A DNA stretch of 64,000 nt. Origin: CAYYKK01 sp964467935. Its GTDB lineage: Bacteria > Myxococcota_A > Polyangia > Polyangiales > Polyangiaceae. The stretch covers positions 1-64,000 of the forward strand of contig CAYYKK010000006.1 of the NCBI GenBank assembly GCA_964467935.1, in the 5' to 3' direction. Below the pieces are notes generated by a model, which was not told the origin of the DNA, did no database searches, and saw only the letters and a program-made list of their open reading frames with translations. The position numbers and the translations under genes are program-made. Positions 59,874 to 64,000 of this stretch are shown in pieces; the stretch's first letter is position 1; each line of letters begins with the position of its first letter.

Positions 59874-61559
59874 ATGGTCCCGCGAAAAAACACGTCGCTC
59901 CGTTCGGTGCTGGGTCTCCGTCCCGCGCTGTGGTCCTCGCTCGCGCTCGCGTCGTTCGCGTGCGCGTCGGCCCCGCCGTCGCAATCGCGCGTCGAGAGGC
60001 GCCTCGCCGAGAGCACGGACCCGCACCTCGGCGCGCCGAAGAGCGCCCTGCCGGAGCCGCTCCCGAAGGGGGTCGCGGCCGAAGAGAAGACCGAGGCGCC
60101 GCACGCCGCGCAGGCGAAGACGGCCGATCTCAAGGAGAGCCCGGACCACGACGGAAAGCCGCGCATCGGCGCGCTCGGCCCGCACACGTGGATCTGGAAG
60201 AAGCCCGAGCGCAAAGGGCTCGCGATGGGCAAGATGCGCATCGGCACGAGCGTCGTGCTGAAGTCGAAGGACCCCGTCGACGGCACCGGGTGCGCCGGCA
60301 AATGGTACGCGATCGAGCCCCGCGGCTACGTCTGCGACGACGACACCGCGACGCTCGATCTCGACGATCCCTGGTACAAGGCGCTCGCGTTCTCCGCGCC
60401 CGCCCCCGGCGTGTGGCCCTATCACTACGCGCACTCGAACGGCGCGCCGATGTACAGCCGCGTGCCGACGAAGGCCGAGTGGGAGAAGGAAGAGAAGGAC
60501 CTCGGCCCGGTCAACACGTGGAAGCCGCTCGGTGCCTGGGCGAAGGGCCACGAAGAGAACATCATGAACGAGCCCATCGAGGCGACCGACCCGGTCCCCT
60601 ACTTCCTCGAAGGCGGCAAGCGCACGGCGCCGGGCGGCAACTTCAACACGCAGGTCCTCGTGTGGAGGAAGATCCCGCCGGGCTCGATGCTGGCCTATTC
60701 GCGCGCCTTCGAGATGTACGGCCGCGTGTGGCTCCTCACGCCGGACACGATGGTGGTCCCCGCCGATCGCGTGAGCCAGCAGAAGCGGAGCGTCTTCCAC
60801 GGCGTCCACTTCGACGAGTCGGACATGCGCCTGCCCTTCGCTTGGAACCGCTCGAAGGAGCCGCTGCACTTCGTCACGCAGAAGAAGGACGGCTCGTTCT
60901 CCGAGGCGGACGAGACGCTCGCGGCGAAGTCGCCGATCGAGATCAAGGACGGCGCCCCGATCGTCAAGGGGAACATGGAGTACTACGAGCTGCGCAAGGA
61001 GCCCGGCGTGTTCGTCGCCCGCGACAGCGATCCGGACAAGGCGCTCGACAACCCCGTCACCTTCACGCGCCTCGCGACGAAGCGCCCGAAGAACATCGAC
61101 GCGAACGAGAAGTGGGTCGAGGTCAAGATCGTCCCCGGCACGCTGACGGCCTACGTGGGCGACACGCCCGTGATGGCGACGCTCTTCTCTCCAGGCAAGG
61201 GCGGCCCGCCCTCGCCAGGCCACGACGCGACGAAGTACGCGACGACCTCGACCGGCTTCTTCCCGCTCGAGTGGAAGGAGCACGTGGCGACGATGTCGAA
61301 CGAGAAGGGCGTGCCGAAGGTCCTCTGGTTCACCGACGTCCCCAACCAGCAGTACCTCAAGGCGCCGCTCGCGATGCACGTCGCCTATTGGCACGAGGAC
61401 TTCGGCAAGCGGAAGAGCGCCGAGTGCGTGAACGTCTCGCCGATCGACGGGAACTTCCTCTTCGGCTGGACGGAGCCGAAGCTGCCCGACGGGTGGAACG
61501 CGATCGGCGCCGGTCAGGGCAACGGCGAGAGCACGCCGATCGTCGTGACCGCGAACTGA
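59874..61559 (+). CDS. L,D-transpeptidase-like lipoprotein with altered catalytic motif
   Basis: 561 residues, similar in length and order to the protein at 5034. An N-terminal signal region ends near ASFAC (lipobox imperfect). The WYAIEPRGYVCDDD and TAYVGDTPVMATL segments are shared with the paralogue. At the YkuD active site the sequence reads HVAYWHEDFGKRKSAECVN: the HG becomes HV and S-H-G-C becomes S-A-E-C. Cys518 is kept but the catalytic His and Gly are lost. It may be inactive, act as a binding protein, or use another chemistry. CATAGT lies 10 nt before the ATG. Confidence 0.78.
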   Translation: MVPRKNTSLRSVLGLRPALWSSLALASFACASAPPSQSRVERRLAESTDPHLGAPKSALPEPLPKGVAAEEKTEAPHAAQAKTADLKESPDHDGKPRIGALGPHTWIWKKPERKGLAMGKMRIGTSVVLKSKDPVDGTGCAGKWYAIEPRGYVCDDDTATLDLDDPWYKALAFSAPAPGVWPYHYAHSNGAPMYSRVPTKAEWEKEEKDLGPVNTWKPLGAWAKGHEENIMNEPIEATDPVPYFLEGGKRTAPGGNFNTQVLVWRKIPPGSMLAYSRAFEMYGRVWLLTPDTMVVPADRVSQQKRSVFHGVHFDESDMRLPFAWNRSKEPLHFVTQKKDGSFSEADETLAAKSPIEIKDGAPIVKGNMEYYELRKEPGVFVARDSDPDKALDNPVTFTRLATKRPKNIDANEKWVEVKIVPGTLTAYVGDTPVMATLFSPGKGGPPSPGHDATKYATTSTGFFPLEWKEHVATMSNEKGVPKVLWFTDVPNQQYLKAPLAMHVAYWHEDFGKRKSAECVNVSPIDGNFLFGWTEPKLPDGWNAIGAGQGNGESTPIVVTAN

Positions 61560-61631
61560 GCGCCGCGCCAGAACCCGTTGCGCCAGGAGGCGTTTCGACT
61601 CATGGTGCTCGCGGTTTCGGGAGGAAGAGCA

Positions 61632-61949
61632 GTGACGGATCACACGGTGCCCCACGACGTCGGTCGCGAGCTCGCCAAGAAGGCGACGGTCGCCGCCATG
61701 GCGTCGTACTCGGACAAGTACGGCGCCTACAGCCCGCGGACGACGTGGACCGGCGACTACACGGCGACCGTCGTCGTCCACGTGAAGGGCCTGTCGCTCG
61801 ACGGCAAGATCGAGGTCCGCGACCGCGAGATCGCGCTCTCGATGGACGTGCCGTTCCTCCTCAGGCCGTTCAAGGCGCGCGCGCTCCAGGTCATCGAGCG
61901 CGAGATCGGCCACTGGATGAGCCGCGCGAAAGCCGGTGAGTTCTCGTAG
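61632..61949 (+). CDS. PHA-granule-region-type protein (polyhydroxyalkanoic acid system family)
   Basis: 105 residues. DVGRELAKKATVAAMAS, then the beta-rich half TWTGDYTATVVVHVKGLSLD and VPFLLRPFKARALQVIEREI, agree with the small putative polyhydroxyalkanoate system protein family. Its exact role is unknown and no phaC is visible. GTG 61632 with GGAGG ~9 nt upstream is preferred to the in-frame start at 61578. Confidence 0.68.
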   Translation: MTDHTVPHDVGRELAKKATVAAMASYSDKYGAYSPRTTWTGDYTATVVVHVKGLSLDGKIEVRDREIALSMDVPFLLRPFKARALQVIEREIGHWMSRAKAGEFS

Positions 61950-61998
61950 CGCGCACGCGCCCCTACCCGATGAAGACCTCTTCCGGTAGCTTCGGCGG

Positions 61999-62487
61999 AT
62001 GCGAACGCCGAGAACCCAATACCTCCTCCTCACGGGGTTGATCCTCGTCGGGGCGGCCGTGGTCGCCCGCGACGGCGAGGCGCAGCCGCGAGATCGTCAA
62101 GAGCGCAAGGAAGACCGCAAGGAGCGTCGCGAGGAGCGTCGCGAAGAGCGGCGTGACGAGCGCGCCGACGATCGCCAGGCGCACCGCGAGGACATCAAGG
62201 ACGACTGGAAAGAGAAGCGCAAGGCTTGGCGCGAGAAGCGCGAGGAGCGGCGCAAAGAGGCTCGAGACGAGGCCAAGAAGAAGTGGGGCGATCTCGTCGA
62301 GAAGCCCGCCGCGCGCGAGGAGCTCCGGGTGCACGCGCGGCGCATGGCACGACTCGACCGCATCCGCTTCCTCGCCGAGGCGAGCGGCAAGACCGACATC
62401 GTCACGCGCACGGACAAAGCGATCGAGCGCGAGAACACGCGGCACGACGCGCGCATGGCCGCGCTGAAGGCGGAGGCGGCGAAATGA
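61999..62487 (+). CDS. Exported Arg/Glu-rich helical protein
   Basis: 162 residues. A signal peptide (YLLLTGLILVGAAVVA) is followed by ~80 residues of alternating charge (RQERKEDRKERREERR), probably a long single alpha-helix, and then a second helical part. It has no cysteine or enzyme motif. TAGCTT lies 6 nt before the ATG. It is coupled by an ATGA overlap to the Ala/Ser-rich lipoprotein. Function is unknown. Confidence 0.72.
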   Translation: MRTPRTQYLLLTGLILVGAAVVARDGEAQPRDRQERKEDRKERREERREERRDERADDRQAHREDIKDDWKEKRKAWREKREERRKEARDEAKKKWGDLVEKPAAREELRVHARRMARLDRIRFLAEASGKTDIVTRTDKAIERENTRHDARMAALKAEAAK

Positions 62488-62813
62488 GGGCGACCATCGC
62501 GATCACCGCCTGCGCGCTCGCGACGCTCGTCGCGAGCCTCTCGGGGTGCGGGGACAAGGCGGCCGCGCCGGCCTCGAGCGCGGCGCCCGCTGCGCAGAGC
62601 GCCGGGGCGACCGCATCGGCCGCGAGCGCATCGGCTCCGGGCGCATCGGCGGCGGCGGCATCGGCCGCGAGCGCCGCGCCGAGCGCCTCGGCGGACGCCG
62701 CCGCGGACGTGGCGACCCAGGCCGATTTCGAGGACGAGGCCGAGAAGGACATCGGCACCGACAACTTCGAAGGCGAGCTCGGCGCGCTGGAGAAAGAGAT
62801 CGACGCGAAGTGA
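62484..62813 (+). CDS. Small Ala/Ser-rich lipoprotein with acidic tail
   Basis: 109 residues. A signal peptide ends in VASLSGC, followed by ~50 residues of Ala/Ser repeats and then an acidic helix (DFEDEAEKDIGTDNFEGE). The ATG (62484) overlaps the stop of the Arg/Glu-rich gene. The acidic tail and the highly basic partner could bind electrostatically; this is inference. Confidence 0.7.
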   Translation: MRATIAITACALATLVASLSGCGDKAAAPASSAAPAAQSAGATASAASASAPGASAAAASAASAAPSASADAAADVATQADFEDEAEKDIGTDNFEGELGALEKEIDAK

Positions 62814-62825
62814 GTCGCGGCGCCA

Positions 62826-62854
62826 TCGGGGGGCGACGCGCGTCGCGCCCCCGA
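62826..62854. terminator. Bidirectional hairpin between convergent genes
   Basis: TCGGGGG then GCGACG pair with CGTCGC and CCCCCGA, with one bulged base and a 2-nt loop. It lies 12 nt after the lipoprotein stop and just beyond the MFS gene's stop on the opposite strand. There is no T-tract. Confidence 0.55.
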
Positions 62855-62864
62855 CGGCGCTCGC

Positions 62865-64000
62865 TCAGCTCGCCTCGAGCGTGACGGGCTCGCTCGTCGT
62901 CTCGTCCGCGGGCAGCCGGGGCACGGGCATCGCGCCCCAGAGGATCGCGCCCGGCAACGCGACGACGCCGAGCGTGACGAGGATCGTCCACCACGCGTGC
63001 GTCCGATCGACGACCAAGCCGATGAGGGGCGAGGTCACGATGTGCACGATCGATTGCACCGCCGCGCTGATGCCGCCCGCCGTGGCGACGGCCTCCCTCG
63101 GCACGCGACGCATCATGTCGGCCGTGCCGATCACGTACATCCCGCCTCCGCCCGCCATCGAGAGCGCGCCGACGATCACCGCGGGCCACGCCCTCGTGAG
63201 CAGCGGCACGGCGGCGAGGCTCGCGGTGAGCAGCGCAGCGAGGAGCATGAGCCCCGTGTGCGACGCCTCTCGGTGCTTCGCGTCACGCACGCTCGCCGTC
63301 ACGCCGAAGAGCACCGCGGCGACGTCGAAGACGAGCGGAGGCAGCCACAGGTAGTGTCCGACGTCGTCCTTGTCGACGCCCAGCGCCTCCGTGAGGAGCT
63401 GCGGATACCAGCTCATGACGACGCTGATCGCCGGCGCGGAGAGCGCGACGACGAGCACCTGCCGGCGCACCGCGGGGTGCGAGAGGAGCGCCCGAAACGC
63501 CGTCCAACCCTCGCGCGGGGCGGGAGGTACGGGCTCGTGGCGCGTGAAGCTCGGGCGCGTGAAGAAGAGCCATGCCGGAAGCCAGGCGAGCCCGACGGCG
63601 GCGGTCGCGAGGAACGCGAAGCGGAAGCCGTGGTCCTTCGTGACGCGGACCGCGAGGGGCGCGGCGACCATCGCCCCGAACGAGCTGCCGGTGAAGAGCA
63701 GCCCGAACCCCGCCGATCGCTGATCCTTCGAGAGGACGCCGCGGATCGTCTGCGCGGCGGCCGGGAACGACGGCGCCTCCATCGCGCCGAGCGCGACGCG
63801 CAGCACGACGAGCGACGCGAAGCTCGCGGCGAGCGAGTGGAGCGCCGCGACCACGGACCACGCGAGCACGGCGAGCGTGAGGACACGCCGCGCGCCGAAC
63901 CGGTCGACGAGCCGTCCGGAGAGAGGCGCGAACGTCAGGTACGCGAAGGCGAAGGCGCTCGCGAGCCAACCGAACCGCTCGTGCGAGATGTGGAGCGACG
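62865..64000 (-). CDS. MFS transporter (ACS/ExuT-like), partial at 5' end
   Basis: About 377 visible residues, running off the right edge, so the start is outside the window. The MFS conserved motif A region reads GRLVDRFGARR near 63900. TM helices follow, with LRVALGAMEAPSFPAAAQTIRG and FTGSSFGAMVAAPLA, typical of the anion:cation symporter (hexuronate/glucarate-type) subfamily. The substrate is probably a small organic acid or sugar acid. It ends at a hairpin shared with the convergent lipoprotein gene. Confidence 0.85.
   Translation of the reverse strand, partial: SLHISHERFGWLASAFAFAYLTFAPLSGRLVDRFGARRVLTLAVLAWSVVAALHSLAASFASLVVLRVALGAMEAPSFPAAAQTIRGVLSKDQRSAGFGLLFTGSSFGAMVAAPLAVRVTKDHGFRFAFLATAAVGLAWLPAWLFFTRPSFTRHEPVPPAPREGWTAFRALLSHPAVRRQVLVVALSAPAISVVMSWYPQLLTEALGVDKDDVGHYLWLPPLVFDVAAVLFGVTASVRDAKHREASHTGLMLLAALLTASLAAVPLLTRAWPAVIVGALSMAGGGGMYVIGTADMMRRVPREAVATAGGISAAVQSIVHIVTSPLIGLVVDRTHAWWTILVTLGVVALPGAILWGAMPVPRLPADETTSEPVTLEAS

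Noticed and set aside
1..64000. tRNA genes, insertion sequences, prophage or CRISPR loci
   Set aside because: I looked on both strands for cloverleaf-like T-loops, transposase or integrase motifs and spaced repeats, and found none that I can support.

Overview
The window is one continuous stretch of very GC-rich chromosome, with strong G/C in the third codon position. It most likely comes from a myxobacterium (Myxococcota, Polyangia/Sorangiineae type). Supporting signs are the many secreted lipoproteins with Gly/Ser/Thr linkers, a Pro-rich one-TM Ser/Thr kinase, a FrzS-like pseudo-receiver coiled-coil protein, PilZ proteins of the myxobacterial type, repeats of the kind ESDVDCGGSC, and an ECF sigma/FecR pair whose second protein ends like AgmX/PglI. 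I see no prophage, insertion sequence, CRISPR array, plasmid feature or tRNA. The only RNA gene I recognise is rnpB (RNase P RNA). Both window ends cut through genes: a membrane sulfatase-like hydrolase on the left and an MFS transporter on the right.

Layout. 1-5 kb: a minus-strand block with a sulfatase-like protein, a Ser/Thr kinase, a DUF938 methyltransferase and Xaa-Pro aminopeptidase. 5-15 kb: envelope enzymes (L,D-transpeptidase, extensin/M15-like, M14 peptidase, OmpA lipoprotein), a membrane-fused spermidine-synthase-like protein and LarE. 15-24 kb: a lipase-like lipoprotein, PpsR, DnaJ, an ATP-grasp enzyme, PilZ and TPR lipoproteins. 24.5-27.5 kb: an ECF sigma factor translationally coupled to a FecR-type membrane protein. 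28-34 kb: nucleoside salvage (punA-cdd), the FrzS-like protein, pfkA and a CDP-alcohol phosphatidyltransferase. 34-43 kb: metal and heme handling, namely a ZIP/SO_0444-type fusion permease, a metallophosphoesterase, a SmtB-type zinc sensor, an outer-membrane protein with a c-type cytochrome, and heme-type ABC genes hmuU-hmuV. 43-53 kb: HtrA, ProC, rnpB, an esterase, an IscA/ErpA carrier, an LTD-domain lipoprotein, a second lipase-like lipoprotein and exonuclease III. 53.8-59.7 kb: a four-gene operon of two S41-type secreted peptidases alternating with two lipoproteins, all sharing a CBM4_9-like module. 59.9-64 kb: a second L,D-transpeptidase-like lipoprotein with an altered active site, a PHA-system-like protein, a coupled secreted pair and the MFS transporter.

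Two organising features recur. First, many monocistronic or first genes carry a -10-like hexamer (TAGGNT, TAGCNT, TAAGCT or TATACG) 5-10 nt before the start codon, often with TTGNNN 17-18 nt further upstream. The rnpB promoter has the same layout and its 5' end is fixed by helix P1, which implies that many mRNAs here are leaderless. Second, genes inside operons are joined by 4-bp GTGA/ATGA stop-start overlaps (nine cases). The most novel-looking system is the S41 peptidase/lipoprotein operon. Next are the ZIP-permease fusion beside a zinc sensor, and the L,D-transpeptidase pair in which one copy has lost the His-Gly of its catalytic motif.
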